A stretch of DNA of 64,000 nucleotides, taken from Betaproteobacteria bacterium. GTDB lineage: Bacteria; Pseudomonadota; Gammaproteobacteria; Burkholderiales; SG8-41. The notes below the pieces were generated by a model that was given only the letters and a program-made list of their open reading frames with translations, ran no database searches and had not been told where the DNA came from. The stretch is from positions 45,776 to 109,775 of the forward strand of contig JAQGMI010000055.1 in the NCBI GenBank assembly GCA_028292435.1. The letters are read 5' to 3'. This document shows positions 9,076 to 18,260 of the stretch, in pieces. Each line of letters opens with the position of its first letter. The stretch's first letter is position 1. A program made the position numbers and the translations under genes.

Positions 9076-9951
9076 TCATGCGGGAACCGTCGGTCCTTCG
9101 CCCATGACAGTCGTGCGATGAAGAATGCGCGGATGCTCGGTCATTTTGTACGGCCGCGCGCGATGCAGCGCCGCGCGGTTGTCGTACATGACGAGGTCGC
9201 CCACCTTCCAGTGGTGCAGATATGTGAACTGCTCCTGCGTCGCGAAGTCGAGCAGCTCTTTGAGCAGCGCACGGCCTTCTGCCTCCGGCATGCCGCGGAT
9301 GTGCGAAGCATGCGAGCCGACGTACAACGCTTTGCGGCCGTTGGCCGGGTTTGCGCGAATCATCGCTTGCGGCACCGGCGGGAAACGCCGGTCTTCTTCC
9401 TCGTTCGTCAGCTCGTAGCCGTCGTTGCGGCGAGAATAGCCGTAATGGTGAATCGCGACCTTGTCTTCGAGCTCGCGCTTGCGCGCTTCAGACAGCGCGT
9501 CGTAAGCGGCACGCAGGCTCGCGAACTGGGTGTCGCCGCCATCGGGCGGCAGCATGCGCGCATGCAGCAGCGACGCCTTCGCGGGCACGCGCTTGAAAGA
9601 ACTGTCGGAGTGCCAGTTGCGCTGGCCTTTGCGATAGAGCAAACGCGGGTCGTCGGCCGCCATCAGCTTGCCGTTCGGATCGAGATTCGAAATTTCCGAC
9701 ACGTGCTTGACCTGAAAATTATTGGCAATGTGACCCTGCGTCTTCTCGAGATCGCCGAACCGCCGGCTGAATGCGATTTGGGCGTCGTCATCGAGATTCT
9801 GCGCGGGGAACACCAGTACCGAATACGTCTCGAATGCAGTTTCGATGTGCTTGAACGTCGCATCGTCGAGACGGGTTAAATCGACGCCGGTGATTTCGGC
9901 GCCGAAGACCGGCGTCAGTTTGCGCACGGTAATTGGAATGTTGTTGTCCAT
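9076..9951 (-). CDS. TauD/TfdA-family Fe(II)/2-oxoglutarate dioxygenase
   Basis: This 291-residue protein has the facial triad of the family: His114 and Asp116 in NWHSDSSF, and the distal His in RAALHRARP. The 2-oxoglutarate-binding Arg lies in ILHRTTVMG near the C-terminus. Family members couple 2-oxoglutarate decarboxylation to hydroxylation of a small acid, often releasing sulfite, an aryloxy group or similar. It is the second of two adjacent TauD genes on this strand and is followed after four bases by the exported metalloprotease-like gene. Confidence 0.92.
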   Translation of the reverse strand: MDNNIPITVRKLTPVFGAEITGVDLTRLDDATFKHIETAFETYSVLVFPAQNLDDDAQIAFSRRFGDLEKTQGHIANNFQVKHVSEISNLDPNGKLMAADDPRLLYRKGQRNWHSDSSFKRVPAKASLLHARMLPPDGGDTQFASLRAAYDALSEARKRELEDKVAIHHYGYSRRNDGYELTNEEEDRRFPPVPQAMIRANPANGRKALYVGSHASHIRGMPEAEGRALLKELLDFATQEQFTYLHHWKVGDLVMYDNRAALHRARPYKMTEHPRILHRTTVMGEGPTVPA

Positions 9952-9983
9952 CGATAGTCCTTGCGTCGTGAATACTGCAGTGA

Positions 9984-10931
9984 TTAGCGCGCCAACTGCT
10001 GCGCGAGATAGTGCTGGCCGCGTGGATGCGGCGCCCCGTCAGCCGCAGGATCGCGCGCGGGCCGCGCAGCGTCGCGCGCCTGCGCGCGGTGCATGATGCG
10101 GCGGCCGCTGGCGTCGAACGGATCGCGATGATGCATGACGCAGCGATTGTCCCATACCACGACATCGCCAGCCTGCCATTGGTGATGCCATGCGAGGAAA
10201 TTCTGCGTCGCATGCTGCCATAAAGTGTCGAGCAGCTCTTCCGACTCCGCCACGTCGAGCCCGAGTATGTAAGCGTTGCGCCGGCGCCCGAGATAAAGCG
10301 CATTGCGGCGGGTGTCGGGATGCGTGCGCACAAGCGGATGCGTCGCGCCCGGACATGCACGCACGTCGGTGACCGGCGTAAAGCCATCGCGCCGCTGGCC
10401 GCCGGCCGTGTAGGTGATGTCCTGCTTGGCGCTGAGTGTATCGATGCGCTCGCGCAACGACGGCGGCAGCGTCTCGAGCGCGAGATACATATTCGAGAAT
10501 CCGGTGTCGCCGCCCTTCGCGGGAATTTCCAGCGCCTGCAGCACGCTCGCCGACGGCGGCACATCGCGATATGAGGTGTCGGAATGCCACAGCACTTCAT
10601 CATCGCCGAGACCGCCGATCGGCACGCCGTTTTCGATGATGTTGGAGATTACCGAAATGTGCTTGTTGTAGCGCGGCGCCTGGCCCTTGCTGACGATCGG
10701 CACTTCATCGAGAACGCCAAAACGCGCGCTGAACGCGGTCAGATCATCGTCGCCGATTTGCTGGCCGCGAATCACGATCACGAGATGTTCGAGCCAGGTT
10801 GCGTGAAGCGCCGCGAACAGAGCGGCGTCGAGTTGGCGCAAATCGACGCCCGTCACTATGGCGCCGAGCGCAAACGGCAGTGGCTCAACGTGCATGCGGG
10901 TCGATTTCAACGGGCTAGTCGTCGCGTTCAT
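9984..10931 (-). CDS. TauD/TfdA-family Fe(II)/2-oxoglutarate dioxygenase
   Basis: This encodes 315 residues if started at the ATG at 10931, which has TGGAGGAG upstream. A longer reading from 10979 lacks such a site. His116 and Asp118 (LWHSDTSY) and the distal His in RCVMHHRDP form the iron site, and RRIMHRAQ carries the 2-oxoglutarate Arg. Beyond this point the protein has about 30 extra Ala-, Arg- and Pro-rich residues instead of ending, which is unusual. It is clearly diverged from its neighbour at 9076-9951, so the pair is not a recent duplication. Confidence 0.9.
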   Translation of the reverse strand: MNATTSPLKSTRMHVEPLPFALGAIVTGVDLRQLDAALFAALHATWLEHLVIVIRGQQIGDDDLTAFSARFGVLDEVPIVSKGQAPRYNKHISVISNIIENGVPIGGLGDDEVLWHSDTSYRDVPPSASVLQALEIPAKGGDTGFSNMYLALETLPPSLRERIDTLSAKQDITYTAGGQRRDGFTPVTDVRACPGATHPLVRTHPDTRRNALYLGRRRNAYILGLDVAESEELLDTLWQHATQNFLAWHHQWQAGDVVVWDNRCVMHHRDPFDASGRRIMHRAQARDAARPARDPAADGAPHPRGQHYLAQQLAR

Positions 10932-11111
10932 TGCTCCTCCATGCGAGCCACCGAATCTCGCATGATGGCCGTTGGTCAAATTTGTCTCTATGATAGCGCA
11001 TCGCGCCGAGGTAAAAAAAGCGGCCCCGCGAAATAATCCATTCCCATCCGGCGCTTCCTACGAAAGGGAGGCTGTGAATGGCGTACCGCATTCAAACGCA
11101 GGAGGAAACCA

Positions 11112-12128
11112 ATGCAACACCGCAATTTATTAGACCACGCACGCATCATTAGCGCACGTGCACTATGTGCCGTCGCAACGTTAACCGCGACCATGCCGGC
11201 GCTTTTCGCCGCCGACTGGAAACCGGTAAACCAGATCGAACTCGTGGTGCCGAATTCGCCGGGCGGCAATAACGATGCGGTCGCGCGCGTGATGCAAAAG
11301 CTGATGCAGGACCGTCAGCTCATCCCCACCGCGGCGGTCGTGTCGAACAAGCCCGCGGGCGGCGGCAGCGCGACGCTAAGTTATCTTGCGCAAAAACCCA
11401 ACGATGCGCACATTCTCGCCGTCGTATCCATCACACAGCAGCTGAATTACATCACCGGGACGCAGGTGCAGCGCTATCGCGACTTCACGCCGCTGGTGAC
11501 GATGATCGGCGACTTCATCGGCTTCGCAGTGCGCGCGGATTCGCCGATCACTTCGGGCAAGGATCTGCTCGATCGCCTGAAGAAAGACCCGTCATCGATC
11601 GCCGCGGGCATCACCGCGCTCGGCGGCAACAACCATATTGCGTATGTACTCGCGGCGCGCGCCGCCGGCATCGACACGCGGCGCCTGAAGACGCCGGTGT
11701 TTCAATCGTCGGGCGATTCGCTCACCGCATTGCTGGGCGGCCATATCGACCTGCACATCGGCAGCGTCGGCCAGATTTCGAAGCAGTTGGAAGCCGGCAA
11801 GGTGCGGGTCATCGCGGTTACGTCCGAGCAACGCCTGACCGGGCCGATGGCCGGCTCGCCGACGTGGAAGGAACAGGGCATCGCCGGCACTTTCAACACG
11901 TGGCGCGGCATCTGGGCACCGAAAGGCCTCACCGCCGAGCAGATTGCGTTCTGGGACAACGCGCTTGAACGCATCTCGCGCGATCCGTTATGGAAAGAGA
12001 ACCTGGTCGCGAACCAGTGGGAAAGCGATTTTCGCAATCACCGCGACACGCTCAAGTATCTCGACGCAATGCACGGCGAACTGCGCGACGTGCTGAAAGA
12101 GCTCGGGCTCGCGAAAAAACTCGATTAA
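11112..12128 (+). CDS. TTT substrate-binding protein, divergent TctC-like branch
   Basis: This 338-residue protein has a signal peptide ending near LFAADW. It keeps the fold-marking segments but departs from every other Bug protein here: the first strand is NQIELVVPNSPGGNND rather than YPxKPIRxIVPxPPGG, the second loop is VVSNKPAGGG, and there is no HxPYKG loop. PTWKEQGIAG replaces the usual PTxAEAG. The pattern is nearer to TctC-type receptors that come with their own TctAB. The ATG has AGGAGG upstream. A GC hairpin with a T-rich tail follows the gene. Its ligand probably differs from those of its neighbours. Confidence 0.88.
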   Translation: MQHRNLLDHARIISARALCAVATLTATMPALFAADWKPVNQIELVVPNSPGGNNDAVARVMQKLMQDRQLIPTAAVVSNKPAGGGSATLSYLAQKPNDAHILAVVSITQQLNYITGTQVQRYRDFTPLVTMIGDFIGFAVRADSPITSGKDLLDRLKKDPSSIAAGITALGGNNHIAYVLAARAAGIDTRRLKTPVFQSSGDSLTALLGGHIDLHIGSVGQISKQLEAGKVRVIAVTSEQRLTGPMAGSPTWKEQGIAGTFNTWRGIWAPKGLTAEQIAFWDNALERISRDPLWKENLVANQWESDFRNHRDTLKYLDAMHGELRDVLKELGLAKKLD

Positions 12129-12149
12129 GCGCATCACGGGCTCGCCGTG

Positions 12150-12171
12150 GGCGCAGCTGCGCCTTAATTTT
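12150..12171 (+). terminator. Possible intrinsic terminator after the TctC-like gene
   Basis: GGCGC and GCGCC pair around AGCT at 12150-12163 and are followed by TTAATTTT. The hairpin is 21 bases after the stop at 12128. The stem is short and the T-run is interrupted by AA, so the call is moderate. Confidence 0.45.
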
Positions 12172-12289
12172 AAAGGCTTTTCCGGCTGAAACACTTGCTC
12201 ACAATTGCTTGCAGACCGCAATGCGATTGCGGTGAACAATGGCTGCACGTGGGGACGGTAACTCCCACCACATTGAGAAGGAGACAGCC

Positions 12290-12607
12290 ATGAACATCAC
12301 TAAAAAACTTATTTCCACCCTGGTTGCCGGCGCCGCACTCGGCCTCGCTGCACCGGTATTTGCGGACTCGTATCACCACGACCGCGGCTACGAACGGCAC
12401 TACGACCGTTTCGACCGCCACGTTTCCCGCGAGCATTACGAGTATCGCGGTTACGCGCGCCGGCCGGTCGTCATCCAGCGTCCGTACTATGCGGCGCGTC
12501 CAGTCATCGTCGAACAGCCGGTTTATTACAGCCAGCCGGCGCCTGCGATGGGCATGGGCGCAATGATCGGCGCCGCCATCGGCACCATCATCGATAACCA
12601 GCGCTAG
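12290..12607 (+). CDS. Small exported Tyr/His-rich protein with glycine-zipper-like end
   Basis: This 105-residue protein has a signal peptide ending at APVFA. Residues 26-75 are very rich in Tyr, Arg and His (for example DSYHHDRGYERHYDRFDRH), and the C-terminus has MGMGAMIGAAIGTIID, a small glycine-zipper-like segment. The ATG at 12290 has GAAGGAGA upstream. Proteins of this build are frequent and uncharacterised in Burkholderiales. They are usually assumed to sit in the periplasm or envelope. Confidence 0.7.
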   Translation: MNITKKLISTLVAGAALGLAAPVFADSYHHDRGYERHYDRFDRHVSREHYEYRGYARRPVVIQRPYYAARPVIVEQPVYYSQPAPAMGMGAMIGAAIGTIIDNQR

Positions 12608-12617
12608 TTAGTTTTTT

Positions 12618-12645
12618 GCGGGCGGCGCGAACCTGCGCCGCCCGC
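12618..12645. terminator. Strong hairpin between convergent genes
   Basis: GCGGGCGGCGC at 12618-12628 and GCGCCGCCCGC at 12635-12645 form a perfect 11-bp stem with a 6-base loop. It sits between the stop at 12607 (+) and the stop at 12646 (-), which it touches. A T-run (TTTTTT) lies on its left side on the + strand, so there is no canonical trailing U-tract in either direction. It may be a factor-dependent bidirectional terminator or an mRNA 3' end protector. Confidence 0.5.
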
Positions 12646-13611
12646 TCAATCGACGCGGGCGCCGGTCGCTTTGACGACCTTCGCCCATTTTTCTATTTCA
12701 GATGTCATCAGTTCGGCCGCCTGCGCGGGCGTGCCGGATTTGATCGTCGCGCCGTGCGTTAAAAGGCGCGCCTTCACCGTGCTGTCGTCGAGCGCCCGGT
12801 TCAATTCGCTGTTGAGCCGTGCAATCACCGCCGGCGGCGTGCGCTCCGGCACCAGCAAACCCCACCACGAACTCGCTTCGAATCCCGGGTAGCCCGACTC
12901 GGCAAACGTCGCGAGCTGCGGCGCGGCTTCCGAGCGCTGGGCGCTGCCGATTGCGATGCCGCGCAGGCGGCCCGAATCGATATGCGGTTTGAGCGACGTG
13001 ATGTTGTCGGTCACGAGCGGCACGAAGCCCGCCATCGCATCGACGATGGCCGGACCGGCGCCTTTATACGGAATATGCGTGAGATCTGCTTTCGACACGA
13101 GTTTGAAAAGCTCGACGCCAAAGTGAGACGCGGTGCCGATGCCGGGACTTGCGAAATCGATTTTGCCGGCGCGCGCGCGCGACAGCATGGCGAGTTCTTT
13201 GGCATTGCGTGCAGGCAACGACGGATGCGCCGCGAGCACGACGGGAATCACGGCAATCAGTCCGACAGAAGCGAAATCCTTGCGCGTGTCGTAGGCGAGC
13301 TTTGAATACAGGCTGTGATTGATCGCCTGCGTCGTGATGGTCTGGATCAGCACCGTGTAGCCATCGGCGGCGGCCGTCGCGGCGAGCCCCGCGGCGAGCG
13401 TCGTGCCGGCGCCGCCGCGAAAGTCGACGATGAACTGCTGCCCGATCAATTCGCCCATGCGCGGCGTGATGCTGCGCGACAGGAATTCACCGGTGCCGCC
13501 CGGCGCGAACGGCACGACCATGCGGATCGGCTTGGTTGGAAAGTTTTGAGCATTGGCAGACGTTGGGAGCATTGCGAGCAGCGCAGCGCATAGTGCTGTG
13601 ACCCTGATCAT
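12646..13611 (-). CDS. TTT substrate-binding protein (Bug family)
   Basis: This 321-residue protein has a signal peptide cleaved after TSANA. The binding-loop motifs are VPFAPGGTGEF, with Thr-Gly-Glu in place of the common Gly-Ser/Thr-Asp, then FIVDFRGGAG, HIPYKG and ATFAESGYPG. The Phe in place of Asn (VDFR for VDNR) is unusual. AGGAGG lies 6 bases before the ATG. No enzyme gene is attached, so this copy stands alone. Confidence 0.92.
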   Translation of the reverse strand: MIRVTALCAALLAMLPTSANAQNFPTKPIRMVVPFAPGGTGEFLSRSITPRMGELIGQQFIVDFRGGAGTTLAAGLAATAAADGYTVLIQTITTQAINHSLYSKLAYDTRKDFASVGLIAVIPVVLAAHPSLPARNAKELAMLSRARAGKIDFASPGIGTASHFGVELFKLVSKADLTHIPYKGAGPAIVDAMAGFVPLVTDNITSLKPHIDSGRLRGIAIGSAQRSEAAPQLATFAESGYPGFEASSWWGLLVPERTPPAVIARLNSELNRALDDSTVKARLLTHGATIKSGTPAQAAELMTSEIEKWAKVVKATGARVD

Positions 13612-13789
13612 TTAAAACCTCCTCAGAAAAAAACCGTGCGTCGCCGCCTTCTGGCGTTGCGGTCGCCGCGTTCGCCATCATAAAGCCGAAATAGCGCTTT
13701 CGTCATAGACCCTCAGTCCACTATCGGCGCAACACCTGCGCGCGTAACCTCGGCAACAGTCAATCGCGCCGGTCTTGAAGGAAGCTGAC

Positions 13790-13996
13790 ATGAACTTTTT
13801 ATTTGGTTGCGGACAGGTAATCAGCATCATTGGTTTGCTGTACGGCGCATACACATCGATCGCTTATGCCTTCCGCATGCGGTCAGGGCATGAAAATGAA
13901 GCAGACGCTCAGGCTGAGGCGCCGCCGCATTCGAGCGTTGGTTACGACGCGCTGACTGGCCACGTATGGATCCGCCGTCATTCCACTGAGCGCTAA
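13790..13996 (+). CDS. Small membrane-anchored protein, unknown
   Basis: This encodes 68 residues. An N-terminal hydrophobic helix (FLFGCGQVISIIGLLYGAY, about 3-21) is followed by a polar tail with Glu- and Ala-rich sequence and YDALTGHVWIRRH. The ATG at 13790 has GAAGGAAG upstream. I find no family resemblance. It could be a small inner-membrane protein. Confidence 0.45.
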   Translation: MNFLFGCGQVISIIGLLYGAYTSIAYAFRMRSGHENEADAQAEAPPHSSVGYDALTGHVWIRRHSTER

Positions 13997-14066
13997 CGCA
14001 AGAGCAGATAGCGACGATTGAGAGAAACTCCGGCACCGGCATAGAATAGCGCCAGGAGGAATCGCG

Positions 14067-15050
14067 ATGACGATACTGCCTGCACTTTTATTGTTTGCCG
14101 GACTCATGGGGGCGGCCGGCGGTCAGCCGCTGGCGCAAACGGCATATCCAACCAAGCCGATCCGCATCATCGTGCCTTACCCACCTGGCGCCGGCACCGA
14201 CTTCACCGGGCGCGAGGTCGGCGCCCTCTTCGCCAAAGCGCTCGGCCAACCGGTCGTCATCGACAATCGCGGTGGCGCGGCCGCCATCATCGGCCACACG
14301 CTTGGCGCCAAGGCCGCGCCCGACGGCTACACGCTGCTACTGGGAACAACGGGCGGACTGGTGTCCGGGCCCGCGCTGATGGGCGCCAGGATTCCCTACG
14401 ACCCGCTCAAGGACTTCGCGACGATCGGGCTGGCGACGTATGTGTTCTATGCGATTGCCGTCACCGGCACGCTGCCGGCGAACAACATCAAGGAATTGAT
14501 CGAACTTGCGCGCGCCTCGCCGCGTAAACTGAACGTCGCCTCGCCGGGCGTCGGCACGCCCAACCACATCGGCGCAGCGCAACTCATGACGTTGACCGGC
14601 ATCGAGCTGGTTCACGTGCCCTACAAAGGGAGCTCACTCGCCATGACGGATTTGCTCGCGGGCAACGTTCAAGTCATCGTCACCGGCTTGCTGCAGCTGC
14701 TGCCGCATCATCAGACCGGCCGCCTGAAAATTTTGGGCGTCGGCCACAACACGCGAATCAAGGCGTATCCCGACATTCCGGCGATCGCGGAGACCGTGCC
14801 GGGCTACTACAACACCGGCTGGTGGGGCATTGTCGCGCCGGCGCGGACGCCGAAACCGATCGTCGATAAGTTGAATGCAATCATGCGCACGCAGCTCGTG
14901 ACGTCCGAAGTCTCGCAGCGGTTCGAAAAGAACGGACTCGAGGTCGCGACGAGCACGCCGCGCGGCTTTCACGAGATGATCGCGAGCGATCTCGAGATGT
15001 GGAAGAAGCTGATCAAGGACGCAAAGATCAGCGTCGACGTGCTGCCGTAA
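14067..15050 (+). CDS. TTT substrate-binding protein (Bug family)
   Basis: This 327-residue protein has a short signal peptide ending at QPLAQ. The loops are VPYPPGAGTDF, VIDNRGGA, PDGYTLLLG, HVPYKGSS and YPDIPAIAETVPG. The ATG follows CAGGAGGAATCGCG. It converges with the hydroxyacid dehydrogenase gene at 15072, with only 21 bases between the two stops, so the two are not in one operon but may belong to one locus. Confidence 0.93.
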   Translation: MTILPALLLFAGLMGAAGGQPLAQTAYPTKPIRIIVPYPPGAGTDFTGREVGALFAKALGQPVVIDNRGGAAAIIGHTLGAKAAPDGYTLLLGTTGGLVSGPALMGARIPYDPLKDFATIGLATYVFYAIAVTGTLPANNIKELIELARASPRKLNVASPGVGTPNHIGAAQLMTLTGIELVHVPYKGSSLAMTDLLAGNVQVIVTGLLQLLPHHQTGRLKILGVGHNTRIKAYPDIPAIAETVPGYYNTGWWGIVAPARTPKPIVDKLNAIMRTQLVTSEVSQRFEKNGLEVATSTPRGFHEMIASDLEMWKKLIKDAKISVDVLP

Positions 15051-15071
15051 AACAGCTTACGTGAAGACCGC

Positions 15072-16031
15072 TTACTTCAGCGGCGTCATCGGCTCGCCGG
15101 CGAGCCAGTGCTTGATATTCTTCAGCGCGTTTTCATAAAACATTTTCATATTGTCGTCGACGACGTACCCGACGTGCGGCGTCAGCACCACGTTGTCGAG
15201 CCGGCGCAGCGGATGGTCTGACGCGAGCGGCTCGCTCCAGAACACGTCGAGCCCGGCGCCGCCGATGCGTTTTTCCTTCAAGGCGTCCATCAACGCCTGC
15301 TCGTCGATGAGCGGCCCGCGCGACGTGTTGACGATATATGCCGTCGGCTTCATCCGCGCAATGTCGGCCGCGCCGACGATCCCGCGCGTCGCCGCCGCCA
15401 GCACCATATGCACCGAGATGATGTCGGCCTGGGCAAACAGCGCATCTTTGGATACATGGCGCACGCCGAACTCCGCCGTGCGTTCGGGCGTGAGATTCGG
15501 GCTCCATGCAATGACGCTCATGCCGAATGCCTGGCCGTATTTCGCGACGTACTGGCCGAGCCTGCCGAGCCCAAGCACACCGAGCGTTTTACCGGAGAGC
15601 GATTCGGTCATGACCGTCTCCTGCCAACCGCCGCTGCGCATGGACTTCTCCGACTGAGGCATTTTTTTCGTCAGCGCGAGAATAAGTCCCCACGCGACTT
15701 CCGAGGTCGAGCTTTGCGCGTGCTTCGTCCCTTGCGCGCCCGACAACGCAATTTTACGGCGCTCGCACGCTTTGCTGTCGATGCTCGCATTGCGCGCGCC
15801 GGTGCTGACCAGCAGACGCAGATTCGGCAGCGCATCGATCACCTCCGCCGAAAACCGCGTGCGCTCGCGCATCGCAATGATCACGTCAAATGGCGCGAGT
15901 TGCTTGATGACTTCAGCCTGCGACGGGATGTATTGCGCGAAGGATTTGACTTCGGTACCCGCCGGCAGCGACTTCCAATCCGCGGCATTGAGCGCAATCT
16001 GCTGGTAATCATCGAGTATGGCGATTTTCAT
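15072..16031 (-). CDS. D-2-hydroxyacid dehydrogenase family protein
   Basis: This 319-residue protein has the family layout: a flavodoxin-like catalytic domain wrapped around an NAD-binding domain with GLGRLG (about 154-159). The catalytic Arg is in VNTSRGPLID, the Glu in DVFWSEPL and the His in LTPHVGYV, so all three key residues are present. It should interconvert a 2-oxoacid and a D-2-hydroxyacid with NAD(P)H in the cytoplasm. The N-terminus MKIAILDDYQ resembles the glyoxylate/phosphoglycerate-dehydrogenase-like subgroup common beside Bug genes. The substrate is unknown. Confidence 0.92.
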   Translation of the reverse strand: MKIAILDDYQQIALNAADWKSLPAGTEVKSFAQYIPSQAEVIKQLAPFDVIIAMRERTRFSAEVIDALPNLRLLVSTGARNASIDSKACERRKIALSGAQGTKHAQSSTSEVAWGLILALTKKMPQSEKSMRSGGWQETVMTESLSGKTLGVLGLGRLGQYVAKYGQAFGMSVIAWSPNLTPERTAEFGVRHVSKDALFAQADIISVHMVLAAATRGIVGAADIARMKPTAYIVNTSRGPLIDEQALMDALKEKRIGGAGLDVFWSEPLASDHPLRRLDNVVLTPHVGYVVDDNMKMFYENALKNIKHWLAGEPMTPLK

Positions 16032-16129
16032 TTCACGGCCTGCCTTGGAGGTTGTCTTGCGGGGTCATGACTTTATCACCCGGCACGCTTCGATTGGTCG
16101 GCTTCGAAAATCAAAGCTGTCGCAAAATG

Positions 16130-16150
16130 AAAAACCCCGCTCACGCGGGG
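16130..16150 (-). terminator. Intrinsic terminator
   Basis: Read on the minus strand, CCCCGC and GCGGGG pair around GTGA and are followed by TTTTT (plus-strand 16150 down to 16130). It lies 25 bases after the stop of the small exported protein gene at 16175, which it would end. Confidence 0.8.
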
Positions 16151-16174
16151 CGTGTGATCAGACCTTGGCGACAT

Positions 16175-16576
16175 CTACTGCCAGGTCGACTTATTGACCG
16201 GCGGCGTGATCTCACGTTTCTGGATAACGCCCGGCGTGATCTGATACGGCGTAGCGGTTCGCCGCTCGAGCGTACCGCCGCCGCGCAAGCCGCCGCCGCT
16301 CAGCGGCGCGTGCTCAGGCGGCGCGCCGGTCGACAATACCGAGGGCCCTTTTGCATCCAGTGCATTGGCCTGGGTAATTGCGGCGGTGGGATAAACGATG
16401 CTGGGCGACGGCTGGCCGTTGCCATAGTCGCGCACGCCGTCGAGAAAACGCTCGGTCGACTGCTGCGGAATGACGGGTGGGCTGCCGGGCATGCCTTCGA
16501 TGCTCGCGGCCCACGTTGCCGCAGCCGTCAACAAAGCGATTCCTGCTGCAGCATTCAATACCAGCGAAGTTTTCAT
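16175..16576 (-). CDS. Exported hypothetical protein
   Basis: This 133-residue protein has a clear signal peptide (MKTSLVLNAAAGIALLTAAATWA). The mature part is Pro-, Ser- and Gly-rich, largely without predicted structure, with SGGGLRGGGTLERR near residues 92-105. No family is recognised. It has its own terminator downstream and no linked gene on this strand. Confidence 0.6.
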   Translation of the reverse strand: MKTSLVLNAAAGIALLTAAATWAASIEGMPGSPPVIPQQSTERFLDGVRDYGNGQPSPSIVYPTAAITQANALDAKGPSVLSTGAPPEHAPLSGGGLRGGGTLERRTATPYQITPGVIQKREITPPVNKSTWQ

Positions 16577-16740
16577 TGCGGCTCCTGCGTCCTGAACGAT
16601 TGCGCACCCGGTGATATGAGGCGCACGTCAACATAAACATTCTAAATTGAAATGGACCGCAGAAAACAGATGCATCGACGATGCGTGTAAAGAATATGCG
16701 CACTGGGAGGCACTAATGCACGATCGCACGCGAGTCGCCG

Positions 16741-17724
16741 CTATTCAGGCTTGATGCCGCCTTCGCGTATCAGTGCGCGAAAGCGCAGATATTCGCCTTG
16801 CATCATCCGGGTGAATCCGTCGGGCGTGCCTTCCGGCGTCGATTCGGCGCCCTGACGCACAAACTGTTCGCGCAGCGCGGCCGTGCGCAATCCGCGCACG
16901 ATATCGCCGTGCAACTGCTCAACGATGCGCCGCGGCGTTCCCTTCGGCGCGACGATGCCGGACCAGCTGTCGAACTGCGCTTCGGGCAGACCCGCTTCCG
17001 CAATCGCCGGCACATTCGGCAGCGCCGGGCTGCGTTGCGGCGTCATCACCGCGAGCGCGCGCATCCGCCCTTCGCGCAGCGGCGGCAGCACCGAAGGCAG
17101 TGTGAACACGCCGTAATGCACGCGGCCCAAGCCCATCTCGACGACGAAGTCATACAAATTTCTGAATGGCACATGGACTGCGGCAATGCCGACAGCCTGC
17201 GTAAACACTTCACCGGCAAGATGCGACGCCGAGCCGATGCCGAGCGACGCATAATTCAGTTCACCCGGCCGGCCACGCGCGTGCGTGACAAACTCGGGCG
17301 CCGTGCGCACCGGCAGCGCGTTGGTCACGGCGAGCACGTTGGTGATCGACGCCACGTGCGTGACGCCGACGATATCCGCGAGCGCGCTGTATGGCGCGCG
17401 GTCCCGCATGAGCTCGGTAATGATGCGGGTCACATCCACCATGCCGAGCGTATATCCATCGGCGTTCGCTTTGGACACCATGTTGTTGCCGATGAGGCCG
17501 CCGGCGCCGGCGCGATTGTCGATGACGACGCGCTGCTTATAGAAGGCGCTCAGTTCCTCGCCGAGCGAACGCGCAAAGATATCGCTCGCCGTGCCGGGCG
17601 ACGATGCGACGATGATGCGAATCGGCTTGACCGGATATACGGCCAGGGATGGCTCCGGCTCTGCGGCGCGCGAAGTCGCAGCCACGAGCAGTGCCGATGC
17701 GATCGATATCAGCAGGCGCAGCAT
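16741..17724 (-). CDS. TTT substrate-binding protein (Bug family), unusual first loop
   Basis: This 327-residue protein has a signal peptide ending near SRAAEP. The first binding loop reads VASSPGTASDIF instead of VPxPPGGGSD, and the second lobe has HVPFRN rather than HVPYKG. VIDNRAGAGG and NVPAIAEAGLP are normal. It starts two bases after the stop of the yajD-like gene upstream, so they are probably cotranscribed. It shares the HVPFR variant with the divergent Bug gene at 18261-19235 on the other side of yajD, so the two may derive from one duplication. Confidence 0.9.
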   Translation of the reverse strand: MLRLLISIASALLVAATSRAAEPEPSLAVYPVKPIRIIVASSPGTASDIFARSLGEELSAFYKQRVVIDNRAGAGGLIGNNMVSKANADGYTLGMVDVTRIITELMRDRAPYSALADIVGVTHVASITNVLAVTNALPVRTAPEFVTHARGRPGELNYASLGIGSASHLAGEVFTQAVGIAAVHVPFRNLYDFVVEMGLGRVHYGVFTLPSVLPPLREGRMRALAVMTPQRSPALPNVPAIAEAGLPEAQFDSWSGIVAPKGTPRRIVEQLHGDIVRGLRTAALREQFVRQGAESTPEGTPDGFTRMMQGEYLRFRALIREGGIKPE

Positions 17725-17726
17725 CC

Positions 17727-18092
17727 CTACGCTTTCTTCTTCGCTTCGAGCAGTGCTTTGAGTTGCTCAAACGGGTTATGCGTCGACACCGGCACTTCGG
17801 AACCCGCGTCGGTCCGGCCGGCCATGTCCTTCAATTTGGAATGTTCGTGCTCGTGACAGTAAGTGCAGAGCAATTCCCAGTTGCTGCCATCAACCGGATT
17901 GTCGTCGTGATTGCCGTTCTTGTGATGCACTTCGAGCAACTGCAGGTTGGCGTGCGTGAACGTGCGGGCGCAGCCGCCGCAAACCCACGGATAAAGTTTA
18001 AGCGCCTGCGCACGATAACCGGCCGCACGCTTCGCATCGTCGCGGCGCGCATCGCGCAGCGCCTGATCGAGCCGTTTGCTCATTTCCGCCAT
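17727..18092 (-). CDS. yajD: HNH nuclease-family protein YajD
   Basis: This 121-residue protein closely follows remembered E. coli YajD: LKLYPWVCGGCARTF (Cys38, Cys41), LLEVHHKNGNH with the HH pair (56-57), DGSNWELLCTYCHEHEHSK (Cys76, Cys79, His80), and the C-terminal NPFEQLKALL. The HNH fold with a four-Cys zinc site points to a nuclease, but its cellular role is not established. Two Met codons lie close together (MAEMS), and either could start it. It is sandwiched between two Bug genes and has no obvious connection to transport. Confidence 0.9.
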   Translation of the reverse strand: MAEMSKRLDQALRDARRDDAKRAAGYRAQALKLYPWVCGGCARTFTHANLQLLEVHHKNGNHDDNPVDGSNWELLCTYCHEHEHSKLKDMAGRTDAGSEVPVSTHNPFEQLKALLEAKKKA

Positions 18093-18260
18093 AGCCTGAA
18101 AGCTTCTGCCTCGCCGCGGCCGGCGTCAAGCGGCGGGCGCGCGGAAAACATGATGACCGCCAGAACGCGCTTGACGGCGCGGCGCCATCTGAAGGAAGCT
18201 CTCGGCGAGACACGGCATCATCACTAAGCCGCGCGACACGAGAATGACCGGAGAGCAACC

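Noticed and set aside
9984..10931. Frameshift near the C-terminus of the second TauD enzyme
   Set aside because: The last 30 residues look unusual, but no other frame gives a more family-like ending, so I keep the gene as read and only note the tail.
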